Positions 53,230-63,967 are shown, numbered from the stretch's first letter. The stretch is DNA of 64,000 nucleotides from an uncultured Eubacteriales bacterium (GCA_902790495.1 CADASK010000018.1:1-64000), one strand, 5' to 3'. Translations and numbers: made by a program. Notes: generated by a model not told the origin, from the sequence alone.

Positions 53230-54771
53230 TTATTTCATGCTGTATCCGAGAGATCCCATGAATCGAGCCACACCCTGCAGCCCCTCGGGCGTATCCTTGT
53301 AGACACCCGCGTCCGCGAGCACCTGCGCGCAGACGATGGCGACCTCCTGCCGCAGCAGTTCCTGGGCCTTCTCGTGGTCGGCGCACAGCCCGTTCTTCCT
53401 GACGATCTCCTGCAGCCAGTCGAAGTGCTTCTCGCAGGGATCCTCCGGAGCGGGGCGGACGAGGGGCTTCTCGCCGGTCAGGTAATCCTCCAGCAGGGCC
53501 AGCTCGGTCTTCAGCCGGCCGGGCAGGATGAACAGGCCCATGACCTCAATCAGACCGATGTTCTCCTTCTTGATGTGGTGCAGCGGCGCGTGGGGGTGGA
53601 AGATGCCCAGCGGGTGCTCCTCCGTCGTACGGTTGTTGCGCAGAACGAGGTTCAGCCGATAACCGACTTCGGTCTTTCTCAGAATGGGTGTGATGGTGTT
53701 GTGGGGCTGGCCCTCAGTCTCGGCGTACACGTCGCAGGCGGGATCGCTCCAACCGCGCCAGGCTTGCAGAATCCGGTCAGCCTCGCTGATCAGCAGACCA
53801 GAGTCTGTTCCTTCGAGGCAGATGGCGGTCATGGGCCAGTCCAGCACGGAGGCCTTGACACCGTCCACGGGCGCGCTCAGCTGTGCGCGGACGCCGCAGC
53901 GATCCATCGGGAAGACGTGGCGGCCGCCCTGGAAGTGGTCGTGGTTCAGGATGGAACCGCCCACGATGGGCAGGTCGGCATTGCTGCCCAGGAAGTAGTG
54001 CGGATACTGATCCACAAAGCTGAACAGGCGCTCAAAGGTGCCCCGGTCGATCTTCATGGGGATGTGGCGGCTGTTGAGCACGATGCAGTGCTCGCCGTAG
54101 TAGGCGTAGGGGGAATACTGCAGATACCAGCTCTGACCGGCCAGGGTCAGCGGTACCATGCGGTGGTTCTGCCGGGCGGGGAAGTTGCTGCGGCCCGCAT
54201 AGCCGGGGTTCTCCACGCACAGCATGCACTTGGGATAGCCGACGGAGGGCGCGTTCTTCAGCTTGGCGATCTCCTTGGGGTCCTTCTCGGGCTTGGAGAG
54301 GTTGATCGTGATCTCCAGCTCGCCCGCCGGGCTGTCGGCGAAATAGCGGATGTTCTGGCGGATGGCGTCGACCTTGATGTAATCGCAGTCCCTGCACAGC
54401 TGATAGAACCAGTCGGTGGCGGCCTGCGCGCCCTCCTGCTCCAGGCGCTGGGCGAAGGCCAGGCGCACGGCCAGCGGCGAGGGGGTCAGCAGACCCATCA
54501 GCCGGGCGGAGAAGAGATCCCGGGCATACTGCATATCCTCGATCAGACCGCAGGTAACCGCGCAGTCGCACAGCTGCGCCAGGAGCCCAGCGGCGGTCTC
54601 CGGCACAGGCTCGCTGCCTGCGCCGACGCCTTCCGCGGGAGCCTCCAGACCCATCGCGTCCAGCAGCAGATTGCGGTAATAGGGCCTGTCCAGGGCCTCG
54701 GTCAGACCGCGGGCCTCGGCGAAGTTGAGCAGGCTTTCGATCAGGGCGGTGATCCTTTCAGGCGCATCCAT
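53230..54771 (-). CDS. galT: UDP-glucose-hexose-1-phosphate uridylyltransferase, Firmicutes type
   Basis: Exchanges uridylyl groups between UDP-glucose and galactose-1-phosphate in the Leloir pathway. At 513 residues it matches the larger Firmicutes GalT class, distinct from the ~350-residue E. coli type. Seen in order: the helical N-terminal domain, ENPGYAGRSNFPARQNHR, GGSILNHDHFQGGRH (histidine-rich active site) and the IFHPHAPLHHIKKENIGLIEVMG segment. The ATG at 54771 follows AAGGAGG. No galK or galE lies nearby. Transcription starts from a promoter that overlaps the ftsH promoter. Confidence 0.95.
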   Translation of the reverse strand: MDAPERITALIESLLNFAEARGLTEALDRPYYRNLLLDAMGLEAPAEGVGAGSEPVPETAAGLLAQLCDCAVTCGLIEDMQYARDLFSARLMGLLTPSPLAVRLAFAQRLEQEGAQAATDWFYQLCRDCDYIKVDAIRQNIRYFADSPAGELEITINLSKPEKDPKEIAKLKNAPSVGYPKCMLCVENPGYAGRSNFPARQNHRMVPLTLAGQSWYLQYSPYAYYGEHCIVLNSRHIPMKIDRGTFERLFSFVDQYPHYFLGSNADLPIVGGSILNHDHFQGGRHVFPMDRCGVRAQLSAPVDGVKASVLDWPMTAICLEGTDSGLLISEADRILQAWRGWSDPACDVYAETEGQPHNTITPILRKTEVGYRLNLVLRNNRTTEEHPLGIFHPHAPLHHIKKENIGLIEVMGLFILPGRLKTELALLEDYLTGEKPLVRPAPEDPCEKHFDWLQEIVRKNGLCADHEKAQELLRQEVAIVCAQVLADAGVYKDTPEGLQGVARFMGSLGYSMK

Positions 54772-54813
54772 GTATATTTGAACCTCCTTCAGGCGGGGTA
54801 GAGTCTGCCTCGC

Positions 54814-54842
54814 TTGCTTTTTTCCATGAAACTTATTATAAT
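54814..54842 (+). promoter_or_regulatory. ftsH promoter (shares -10 box with galT promoter)
   Basis: TTGCTT (54814-54819) and TATAAT (54837-54842) with a 17-base spacer. The -10 overlaps the galT -10 on the other strand within ATTATAAT (54835-54842). Confidence 0.8.
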
Positions 54843-54863
54843 GAGGCTGACATCTGATGTCAA
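54835..54863 (-). promoter_or_regulatory. Consensus galT promoter
   Basis: On the minus strand perfect TTGACA (54863-54858) and TATAAT (54840-54835) with a 17-base spacer, about 64 bases before galT. Confidence 0.92.
54848..54862. promoter_or_regulatory. Palindromic operator candidate at the galT -35
   Basis: TGACATC (54848-54854), one central T, and GATGTCA (54856-54862) form a perfect 7-base inverted repeat. It covers the galT -35 box and the expected ftsH transcription start, so a bound protein could block both promoters. Confidence 0.7.
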
Positions 54864-54894
54864 CTTGATTTATGTACCGGAAAGGAGATAGCGG

Positions 54895-56766
54895 ATGAAG
54901 CAGGAAGGAATGCCTCCGAAGAAACCGATTATCTTTTATTATGTGATTGTGTTGGCCGTGCTGCTGCTGGTCAACATGCTGGTGCTGCCTTATCTGAACA
55001 CCCAGAGGGTCAACGAGGTCGATTATTCCACCTTCCTCGATATGCTGCAGAATGGCATCATCAAGCAGGTGCAGGTGCAGGGCGATACCATCAACTACCT
55101 CGCCGAGATGAACGGCGCCCAGGCCCTGTTCAAGACCGGACGCATGGAGGACCCCGATCTCATCCATCGCCTGCAAAGCGCCGGGGTCGAGTTTGGCAAG
55201 GCCATCCCGGAGACCGTGTCCCCGATCATCGAGATCTTGATCTCCTGGGTGCTGCCCCTGGTCATCATCTTCGGCGTGGGCCAGCTGCTGATGCGCCAGC
55301 TCACCAAGAACATGGGCGGCGCGGGCGCGATGTCCTTCGGCAAGAGCAACGCGAAGGTCTACGTGGCGGCCCAGACCGGCAAGTCCTTTGCGGATGTGGC
55401 CGGCGAGGAGGAAGCCAAGCAGGCTCTGAAGGAGATCGTCGATTTCCTGCACGACCCGGAGAAATACAAGGAGATCGGCGCAAAGCTGCCCAAGGGCGCG
55501 CTGCTCGTCGGCCCTCCCGGCACCGGCAAAACGCTGCTGGCGCAGGCCGTGGCGGGAGAGGCGCATGTGCCCTTCTTCTCCATCTCCGGCTCCGAGTTTG
55601 TGGAGATGTTCGTGGGCATGGGCGCGGCCCGTGTGCGCGACCTGTTCAAGCAGGCGGCGGAGAAGGCCCCCTGCATCGTCTTCATCGATGAGATCGACGC
55701 CATCGGCAAGAAGCGCGACGGCGCGAGCGGCCTGGGCGGCAACGACGAGCGCGAGCAGACGCTGAACCAGCTGCTGACCGAGATGGACGGCTTTGACGGT
55801 AGCAAGGGCGTGGTCATCCTCGCGGCGACCAACCGGCCCGAGAGCCTGGATCAGGCACTGCTGCGGCCCGGCCGCTTTGACCGCCGGGTGCCCGTGGAGC
55901 TGCCCGACCTACAGGGCCGCGAGGCCATCCTGAAGGTGCACGCGAAGGATGTGAAGATGTCCGACCAGGTCAACTTCCGCGCCATCGCCCTGGCGACCTC
56001 CGGCACTTCCGGCGCGGAGCTGGCCAACATCATCAACGAAGGCGCGCTGTTGGCCGTGAAGGAAGGCCGCAAGGTCGTGGAGCAGCGGGACCTGGAGGAG
56101 GCCATCGAGACCGTGCTGGCGGGCTATCAGCGCAAGGGCGCTGTCATCAGCCCCCAGGAGAAGCGCGTCATCTCCTACCACGAGATCGGCCACGCGCTGG
56201 TAGCGGCCCGACAGAAGGCCTCCGCCCCGGTGCACAAGATCACCATCATTCCGCGCACGTCGGGTGCGCTCGGCTACACCATGCAGGTGGACGAGGACGA
56301 GCACTACCTGATGACCCGGGAGGAGCTGCTTAACAAGATCACCACCCTCACGGCCGGACGGGCCGCGGAGGAGCTGATCTTCCAGCAGATCACCTCGGGC
56401 GCGTCCAACGACATCGAGCAGGCCACCAAGCTGGCCCGGACGATGATCACCCGGCTGGGCATGAGCGAAGAGTTCGGCATGACGGCCCTGGCCGTGGTGC
56501 AGAACCAGTACCTCGGCGGCGACACCTCCCTGGCCTGCAGCGAATCCACCGCCACCCGGATCGACAACGCGGTGATGGAGATCATCAGCGAGGCCCACGC
56601 GAAGGCGCTGGATATCCTGAAGGCCAACGAGGGCAAGCTGCATGAGCTGGCGGCCTTCCTGCTGGAGAAGGAGACCATCACCGGTGAGGAATTCATGGAG
56701 ATCCTGAACCGCGAGCCCGCCGCCCTGCCGGAGGCGCAGCCCGCCCAGGACAGCGCCGCGGAGTGA
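54895..56766 (+). CDS. ftsH: ATP-dependent zinc metalloprotease FtsH
   Basis: Membrane-bound AAA+ protease for quality control of membrane and some soluble proteins. The 623-residue protein has two N-terminal membrane helices (about 9-33 and 103-128) flanking a small external domain, then Walker A GPPGTGKT, Walker [10 protein letters not shown], the second region of homology [20 protein letters not shown], and the zinc site HEIGH (HEAGH in most members) with a later Glu/Asp ligand region. The ATG at 54895 follows AAAGGAG. Confidence 0.97.
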   Translation: MKQEGMPPKKPIIFYYVIVLAVLLLVNMLVLPYLNTQRVNEVDYSTFLDMLQNGIIKQVQVQGDTINYLAEMNGAQALFKTGRMEDPDLIHRLQSAGVEFGKAIPETVSPIIEILISWVLPLVIIFGVGQLLMRQLTKNMGGAGAMSFGKSNAKVYVAAQTGKSFADVAGEEEAKQALKEIVDFLHDPEKYKEIGAKLPKGALLVGPPGTGKTLLAQAVAGEAHVPFFSISGSEFVEMFVGMGAARVRDLFKQAAEKAPCIVFIDEIDAIGKKRDGASGLGGNDEREQTLNQLLTEMDGFDGSKGVVILAATNRPESLDQALLRPGRFDRRVPVELPDLQGREAILKVHAKDVKMSDQVNFRAIALATSGTSGAELANIINEGALLAVKEGRKVVEQRDLEEAIETVLAGYQRKGAVISPQEKRVISYHEIGHALVAARQKASAPVHKITIIPRTSGALGYTMQVDEDEHYLMTREELLNKITTLTAGRAAEELIFQQITSGASNDIEQATKLARTMITRLGMSEEFGMTALAVVQNQYLGGDTSLACSESTATRIDNAVMEIISEAHAKALDILKANEGKLHELAAFLLEKETITGEEFMEILNREPAALPEAQPAQDSAAE

Positions 56767-56789
56767 CCGCCCGGAACCGAATCAACGAA

Positions 56790-56837
56790 CAAGCCCTTCA
56801 CCTCCGACAGACGGGGATGAAGGGCTTGCTTTTCTTT
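56790..56837 (+). terminator. Terminator after ftsH
   Basis: CAAGCCCTTCA (56790-56800) pairs perfectly with TGAAGGGCTTG (56818-56828), followed by CTTTTCTTTT. Confidence 0.9.
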
Positions 56838-56845
56838 TACAAACG

Positions 56846-57454
56846 TTATGGAGACTGCAGCCAGCGCGCCGACAGGCCGTTGGCGAGCATACGCGCGCGT
56901 TCCTCGGCTTCCGCGAGGATGGCCTCCGGATCGCTGCTGTCCAGATCGAGGGCTTCCGCCTTGATCGCGTGGAACGAGCGCACACCGAGCGTCCGCAGGC
57001 AGTCTTCCACATAGAGGGTGCCCCAGTCGTGGGCGCCGATGCGGCTGCCTGCAGTGGTGATGTAGACGGCGGCCTCCGCCCGGCACAGACCGACGGGCTG
57101 ATCGTCCCGGTAGAAGAAGGTCAGGTTGCGGATCCACATGTGCTCCATCCAGACCTTCAGCGCGGAGGGGAAGGACAGATCCCAGTAGGGCGCGGCGATG
57201 ACCAGCAGATCGGACTGCGCCATCTCGGCGGCGGGCCGGGTCAGCGGGTGCGTCCAATCCCGCGCGTCGCAGAGGGCTTCCCGCTGGCTGAGGGTTTCGC
57301 CCCATACGGGGGCCAGGCCCATGCCGTGGGGGTTCTGCTCGAGGAGATCGAGGCCCGGCAGTTTTTCCCGCAGAGCCGCGAGAAAAACCTCCGCCAGGCG
57401 CAGCGTGCGGGACGCTTCGCCGCGGGGACAGCAGTTGACGAAGAGGGTCTGCAT
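56846..57454 (-). CDS. Flavodoxin-fold NAD(P)H-dependent oxidoreductase
   Basis: A 202-residue protein of the flavodoxin-like NAD(P)H oxidoreductase/azoreductase family. The N-terminal LFVNCCPRGEASRTLRLAEVF binds the FMN phosphate, IAAPYWDLSFPSALKVWMEH is the central FMN loop, and ITTAGSRIG the third. It is probably an FMN-dependent NAD(P)H quinone or azo reductase; electron acceptor unknown. The start at 57454 follows GGAGG; an upstream ATG at 57553 would lie before its promoter. Single gene, convergent with ftsH. Confidence 0.87.
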   Translation of the reverse strand: MQTLFVNCCPRGEASRTLRLAEVFLAALREKLPGLDLLEQNPHGMGLAPVWGETLSQREALCDARDWTHPLTRPAAEMAQSDLLVIAAPYWDLSFPSALKVWMEHMWIRNLTFFYRDDQPVGLCRAEAAVYITTAGSRIGAHDWGTLYVEDCLRTLGVRSFHAIKAEALDLDSSDPEAILAEAEERARMLANGLSARWLQSP

Positions 57455-57494
57455 GACGGCACCTCCATAAGGACTGAAGAGTCTTTCTGATGCG

Positions 57495-57523
57495 ATTATA
57501 TACCCTCTTCTTTTTTTCGTCCA
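57495..57523 (-). promoter_or_regulatory. Promoter of the flavodoxin-fold oxidoreductase gene
   Basis: On the minus strand TGGACG (57523-57518) and TATAAT (57500-57495) with a 17-base, A-rich spacer, 41 bases before the start codon. Confidence 0.72.
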
Positions 57524-57616
57524 GCGGGTTGGAAAAGGCAGGAATTTGACCATTTGCCGCGAATCATCCTTTGAAAGCCACTTGGTGGCGCCATTTGACT
57601 ATGGAGGTGCTTCCCG

Positions 57617-58627
57617 ATGAAAAAGTTTCTCTCATTTGTCCTGGCTGTGACGCTTCTCGCGGGTCTGACCGCCTTTGCCTCCGCGGACGCGGCGAAGACA
57701 ACGCCTTCCATCGCGATCGTGGTGGCGGGCAGTCTGGGCGACCGCTCCTTCTATGACAGCGCCAACGAGGGCTTGACCCAGCTGGCGGCCGATTTCGGCA
57801 CGGTCACCAAGGTGATCGAGTGCAAAGAGGACGCGTCCATGTATGAGAACGGCCTGTTTGAGGCCGCCAAGGAGTGCGACGTGATCGCGGCTGTGGGCTG
57901 GCAGTTCTGGGACGCGCTGGCCGCGGACGACGGTATCCTGACCGATCCGGCCTTCGCAGACAAGAAGTTCCTCTTCATCGACAACGCCCTCGAGGAGATC
58001 CCTGAGAACCTGATGTGCATCACCTATGCCCAGAACGAGGGCTCCTACCTGGCGGGCTACATCGCCGGGAAGCTGAGCAAGAGCGGCATCGTCGGCGCTG
58101 TGGGCGGCGAGGACGCAGACACCATCAACGACTTCCTGGTGGGCTATGAGGCCGGGGCAAAGCTGGCCAACCCCGACGCGCAGGTGCAGTTCCAGTATGC
58201 CAACACCTACGAGGATCCCGCGAAGGGCAAGGAGTGCGCGCTGGCGCTCTACTCCGGCGGCTGCGACGTCGTGTTCGCCGTGGCGGGCAAGACGGGCGAG
58301 GGCGTGTTCGAGGCTGCGGCCGAGTTCGGCAAGGGCGTGCTGGCGATCGGCGTGGACGGCGACCAGAAGTACATCAACCCCGACATCATCGTCTGCTCCA
58401 TGGTGAAGAAGGTCGGCAAGTCCATCTATGACGTGGTGAGCGATCCCGACACCTACTTCAAGGGCGGCTCCGTGTGGAACGCCGACATGAGCACGGGCTA
58501 CATCGACGTGGTCTACGGCACCGAGGATATGCCCCAGCAGGTGACCGACGAGATCAAGGCGGAGGTCGAGGAGATCAAGGCCAAGATCATCGCCGGCGAG
58601 ATCGAAGTGCCCACGGCCTTCAAGTAA
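57617..58627 (+). CDS. BMP-family substrate-binding protein (nucleoside-type ABC transporter)
   Basis: A 336-residue extracytoplasmic binding protein of the BmpA/PnrA family, which binds purine nucleosides in characterised members. Family segments are GSLGDRSFYDSANEGL, FLFIDNALEE, TYAQNEGSYLAGYIAGKLS and AGKTGEGVFEAA. The N-terminus is a signal peptide (FLSFVLAVTLLAGLTAFASADA). Unusually for a Gram-positive binding protein the lipobox Cys is absent: where L-A-G-C would stand the sequence reads LAGL, and ASADA suggests ordinary signal peptidase cleavage. The ATPase and permease genes lie downstream after a terminator-like hairpin and an inserted fusion gene. Confidence 0.9.
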   Translation: MKKFLSFVLAVTLLAGLTAFASADAAKTTPSIAIVVAGSLGDRSFYDSANEGLTQLAADFGTVTKVIECKEDASMYENGLFEAAKECDVIAAVGWQFWDALAADDGILTDPAFADKKFLFIDNALEEIPENLMCITYAQNEGSYLAGYIAGKLSKSGIVGAVGGEDADTINDFLVGYEAGAKLANPDAQVQFQYANTYEDPAKGKECALALYSGGCDVVFAVAGKTGEGVFEAAAEFGKGVLAIGVDGDQKYINPDIIVCSMVKKVGKSIYDVVSDPDTYFKGGSVWNADMSTGYIDVVYGTEDMPQQVTDEIKAEVEEIKAKIIAGEIEVPTAFK

Positions 58628-58645
58628 TCGCGGCCAATTGCCAGG

Positions 58646-58680
58646 CAGCGGATCCGGCGGCCGGATCCGCTGCTGCTTTT
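58646..58680 (+). terminator. Leaky terminator or attenuator after the binding-protein gene
   Basis: CAGCGGATCCGG (58646-58657) pairs perfectly over 12 bases with CCGGATCCGCTG (58661-58672), followed by an interrupted T-run (CTGCTTTT). It should reduce, not abolish, transcription into the downstream genes, giving more binding protein than transporter. Confidence 0.8.
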
Positions 58681-58712
58681 CGTGTACGGCCGCAGAGACG
58701 GAGGATGGGGTT

Positions 58713-60332
58713 ATGCGCTTTGGTGTGCAGATGTATGGGATGGGCAGCTGCTGGCTCGGCAGGGCGGAGGCTTTTCTGCGCGAGCTGGCGGATATCGGGT
58801 GCCGGCAGATCGAGCCGTGCCTGGCCGTGGGCTGGAATCCTGCGGAGGATCAGCCCTTCCTGACGGCGGATCAGCTGGCCGGGCTGCTGCCGCTCTGCCG
58901 CGAGCTCGACATCGAGGTCATCTCCGCGCACGTGTTTGCGGCGATGCCCCTGACGGAGGCCGCGGAGCCTCTGCGACGGGCGGCGAAGCAGACGGGCATC
59001 CGGCAGCTGGTGCTGAAGCCGCCGGTTCCCTGCACGGCGGAGGCCTGCGCCGCCTTCGCGAGGGACGCGGAGGCCCTGGCGACAGCCCTGAAGCCCTGCG
59101 AAGTGGAGATCCTTCTGCACAACGAGCGGGAAGAACTGGTGACCGCCGTCGAGGGTATGCCGGCCTACCAGTGGATCCTCGCGCATGCCCCGTCCCTGGG
59201 CGCGCAGGTGGATGTCGGCTGGGCGATGGCGGCGGGCTGCGACCCGGAGGCGATGCTCTGGCAGCTGGGCGACCGTGTGCGCTCCCTGCACTACAAGGAT
59301 TTCGACGCCAACGGCGAGGAACGAGTGATCGGCGAGGGCTGCCTGGACGTGACGGCCTGCTTCCAGTTCGCCAGGGCTCACGGCATTCCCCAGATTGCCG
59401 ACATGGACAGCGGCACGGTGAAGGATCTGGCGAAGGTGATGCGCCGCCTCGCGGAACGCACCCAGGTGCGCGACCGCACGGACAGCGTGCTGTGCGTGTA
59501 CGACACGGAGACGGACGAGGTGCGGGACGTCCGCACGTTTGCGGGCATCATCGAGGCCCCGAACTGGCTGCTGGATGGCGACACCATCCTCTACAACCGG
59601 GAGGGCCGCATCTGGCGCTACAGCCTGGCGAAGGACGCGGAGAAGCTGCTGGACACCGGCGAGTGCATCGCCTGCAACAACGACCACGTGCCGTCGCCGG
59701 ACAACCGCCTCTTGGCGGTGAGCAGCCACAACGGCGCGGACAGGCAGTCGCGCATCTACATCCTGCCCATGAGCGGCGGCGAGGCGGTGTGCGTCACGGA
59801 GAACGTGCCCAGCTACCTGCACGGCTGGAAGCCGGACGGCAGCGAGGTCTGCTACTGCGCCTTCCGCCCCGGCGAGGACGGCAGGACGAAGGTGGACATC
59901 TGGATGAAGCCCGTCGCAGGCGGCGAGGAGCGCTGCCTGACCGACGGCGTGGGCTACAACGACGGCCCGGAATTCGCGCCGGACGGACGCATCTGGTACA
60001 ACTCCACGCGCAACGGCCTGATGCAGGTCTTCCGCATGCGGGACGACGGCAGCGAGAACACCCAGATGACCTTCTCCGAGGAGAACAACTGGTTCGGCCA
60101 CGTCTCCCCGGACGGGCGCAAGGTCGTGAGCCTCGCCTTCCGCAAGGGCGACCTCGACCCCTGGGAGCACCTGAGCAACATGCAGGTGAAGCTCTACCTG
60201 ATGGACGCGGACGGCGGAAACCGCCGCCTCCTGCTGGATTTCTTCGGCGGCCAGGGCTCGATCAACGTCAATTCCTGGGCGCCGGATTCCAGGCGCTTCG
60301 CCTTCGTGCGGTACATCCTGCACCACAGCTAA
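58713..60332 (+). CDS. Fusion of TIM-barrel isomerase-like domain and TolB-like beta-propeller
   Basis: A 539-residue cytoplasmic protein. Residues 1-270 resemble a xylose-isomerase-like TIM barrel (sugar phosphate isomerase/epimerase family): MRFGVQMYGMGS, LADIGCRQIEPC, VISAHVF, ILLHNEREEL, QVDVGWAMAAG and LHYKDFD carry the expected metal-ligand Glu/Asp/His positions. Residues 290-539 form a TolB/PD40-type propeller with repeated blade ends such as VPSPDNRLLAVSS, FAPDGRIWYNS, VSPDGRKVVSLAF and WAPDSRRFAFV. I do not know this domain pairing. The ATG at 58713 follows GGAGGATGGGG. It lies between a BMP binding protein and its ATPase gene, suggesting that it processes the imported compound. Confidence 0.8.
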   Translation: MRFGVQMYGMGSCWLGRAEAFLRELADIGCRQIEPCLAVGWNPAEDQPFLTADQLAGLLPLCRELDIEVISAHVFAAMPLTEAAEPLRRAAKQTGIRQLVLKPPVPCTAEACAAFARDAEALATALKPCEVEILLHNEREELVTAVEGMPAYQWILAHAPSLGAQVDVGWAMAAGCDPEAMLWQLGDRVRSLHYKDFDANGEERVIGEGCLDVTACFQFARAHGIPQIADMDSGTVKDLAKVMRRLAERTQVRDRTDSVLCVYDTETDEVRDVRTFAGIIEAPNWLLDGDTILYNREGRIWRYSLAKDAEKLLDTGECIACNNDHVPSPDNRLLAVSSHNGADRQSRIYILPMSGGEAVCVTENVPSYLHGWKPDGSEVCYCAFRPGEDGRTKVDIWMKPVAGGEERCLTDGVGYNDGPEFAPDGRIWYNSTRNGLMQVFRMRDDGSENTQMTFSEENNWFGHVSPDGRKVVSLAFRKGDLDPWEHLSNMQVKLYLMDADGGNRRLLLDFFGGQGSINVNSWAPDSRRFAFVRYILHHS

Positions 60333-60374
60333 GCGCAGCCACCGAGACAGAATGACGACAGCAAGGTGATCAGT

Positions 60375-61917
<1,543 letters not shown>

Positions 61918-61931
<14 letters not shown>

Positions 61932-62997
61932 GAGAACCCGTTACCTGGCCAGCCTGGCGATCAGCGTCCTGCTGGCGCTGCTGGTCGGCGCGCTGATCAT
62001 GCTGGCGACGGGCCACAATCCGCTGGAGGGCTACGGCGCGCTGCTGGCAGGCGCCTTCGGCGACGAGCGCGCCATCGGCAACACGCTCTACAAGTCGGCC
62101 CAGCTGTGCATCACGGGCCTGGCGACGGCCGTGGCCTCCTCCTCCGGCATCTTCAACGTGGGCGGCGAGGGCCAGATGTTCCTGGGAGCCCTGGCTTCGG
62201 CCTGGCTGGGCACGCTGCTCAAGGGCTCAAGCCCCTGGATCGCGGTGCCCGCCTGCTTCCTGATCGCCATCCTGGCCGGCGCGATCTACGCCTGGATCCC
62301 GGCTGTGCTCAAGATCAAGCTGAAGATCAACGAGGTCATCACGACCATCCTGATGAACTCCATCGCCATCTTCTTCTGCACCTACATGGCCAACGGCCCG
62401 CTGAAGACGGCGGAACGCGGCGTGAACCAGGGCACGGACGCCCTGGACAAAGCCTTCCGGTTCCCGCGGCTGATCCGCTCCTCCAACCTCACGGAGACCA
62501 TCTTCTGGATCGCCGTCATCTCCCTGTTCGTCTGGTACCTGATGTCCCGCACCACCACCGGCTTTGAGATGAGGCTGACCGGCCAGAACAGCCGCTTCGC
62601 CCGCTTCGCGGGCCTCAAGGCGGAGACCCTGGGCATCCTCGGCATGCTGATCTCCGGCGCGATGTGCGGCGCCCTGGGTATGTTTGAGACCTTCGGCCTC
62701 CAGTCGCGCTTCAAGCCCGACTTCTCCAACGAGTTCTACTTTGACGGCATGCTGGTGGCCATGATCATGAAGTACAAGCCGCTGGGCACCATCCTGATGA
62801 GCTTCTTCTTCGGCGCGCTCAAGATGGGCGCGGTGACGATGCAGAGCCGCACGGGCATCTCCAGCGAGCTGATCCTGATCGTGCAGTCGATCATCATCTT
62901 CTTCATGGCGGCCGAGGAGGGCATCATGGCCAGCATCAAGGCCCGGCGCACCGTGCGCAAGGCTGCGATGACCCTCTCCAAGGAGGTGACAGGCTGA
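61918..62997 (+). CDS. ABC transporter permease 1 (nucleoside type)
   Basis: A 359-residue membrane protein of the BPD_transp_2 family with about nine helices. Recognisable segments are FNVGGEGQMFLGAL, LKIKLKINEVITTILMNSIA (the region contacting the ATPase) and GFEMRLTGQNSRFARFAGL. It pairs with the next permease, whose start overlaps its stop by one base (TGATG). Gene order binding protein - ATPase - permease - permease is standard apart from the inserted fusion gene. Confidence 0.92.
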
Positions 62998-63878
62998 TGG
63001 ATTGGAGCACCGTCTTTTCGCTGTCGACCCTGACCAACACCATCAACACCGCCACCATCGTCATCCTGGCGGGCCTCGGCTGTCTGATGACGGATCAGGC
63101 GGGCATGATGAACATCGGCATCGACGGCATGATGACCTTCGGGGCCTTCGCGGCCGTCATCGGCTCCTGGGCCTGCGCGTCCTGGGAGATGGGCCTGCTC
63201 TTCGCACTGGCGGTGGGTCTGGTGTTGGGCGCGTTCTACGGGCTCTTCGTCATCCGATTCAAGAGCGACGAGTTCATCATCGGCGTCGCGCTGAACATCT
63301 TCGCGGCGGCCATGACCACCTTCATGCTGCGCAGCATCCCGGGGCAGAAGGGCTCCTTCCACCCGGCGACGGGGGCGGTCATCAAGCTGCCCACCATCAC
63401 CATCGCGGGGATGAACTTCTCGATGATGGTGCCGCTGAGCTGGCTGCTGGTGCTGCTGGCCTGGATCATGATCTACCGCACGCCCCTGGGCTTCTGGCTG
63501 CACGCCTCCGGCGAGCATCCGGATTCTCTGCGCTCGGTGGGCCGCAGCCCGGAGAAGATGAAATACCTGGCCTCACTCATGTGCGGCGCGCTGTGCGGCC
63601 TGTCCGGCGCGTACCTGTCTCTGGGCTACCTGAGCACCTTTACCGAGAACATGTCGGCCTCCCGCGGCTACGTGGCGGTGGCCTGCGTCATCTTCGGACG
63701 CTCCAACCCGCCGCTGGTCTTCCTGGCGGCCCTGCTGTTCGGCTTCATTGACGCGGCGGGCCAGCGCATGCAGGGCGTGGTGGATCCCTACCTGACCGCT
63801 GCGCTGCCCTACGTCGGCACCATCCTGATGATGGTCATCCTGGCCCTGCGCCAGACCCGGCGCAAGAAGGCGCACTGA
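62997..63878 (+). CDS. ABC transporter permease 2 (nucleoside type)
   Basis: A 293-residue membrane protein of the same family as permease 1 but shorter, as usual for the second subunit. Family segments are MTDQAGMMNIGIDGMMTFGA, FKSDEFIIGVALNIFAAA, TPLGFWLHASGEHPDSLRSVG and FGRSNPPLVFLAALLFGF. It is the last gene of the operon; no clear terminator hairpin is visible in the 50 bases after its stop. Confidence 0.92.
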   Translation: MDWSTVFSLSTLTNTINTATIVILAGLGCLMTDQAGMMNIGIDGMMTFGAFAAVIGSWACASWEMGLLFALAVGLVLGAFYGLFVIRFKSDEFIIGVALNIFAAAMTTFMLRSIPGQKGSFHPATGAVIKLPTITIAGMNFSMMVPLSWLLVLLAWIMIYRTPLGFWLHASGEHPDSLRSVGRSPEKMKYLASLMCGALCGLSGAYLSLGYLSTFTENMSASRGYVAVACVIFGRSNPPLVFLAALLFGFIDAAGQRMQGVVDPYLTAALPYVGTILMMVILALRQTRRKKAH

Positions 63879-63939
63879 CAGCCTCCCTTATCGAATCACA
63901 TGGCCGAACTGTGACGGATGACGACCAAATCTGTCTCCT

Positions 63940-63967
63940 TTTGCAAGCCGGTCAAACGTGATATAAT
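63940..63967 (+). promoter_or_regulatory. Promoter of a gene beyond the right edge
   Basis: TTTGCA (63940-63945) and TATAAT (63962-63967) with a 16-base spacer. GAAAGGA at the very end of the window (63994-64000) looks like the ribosome binding site of the next gene, which is cut off. Confidence 0.7.
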
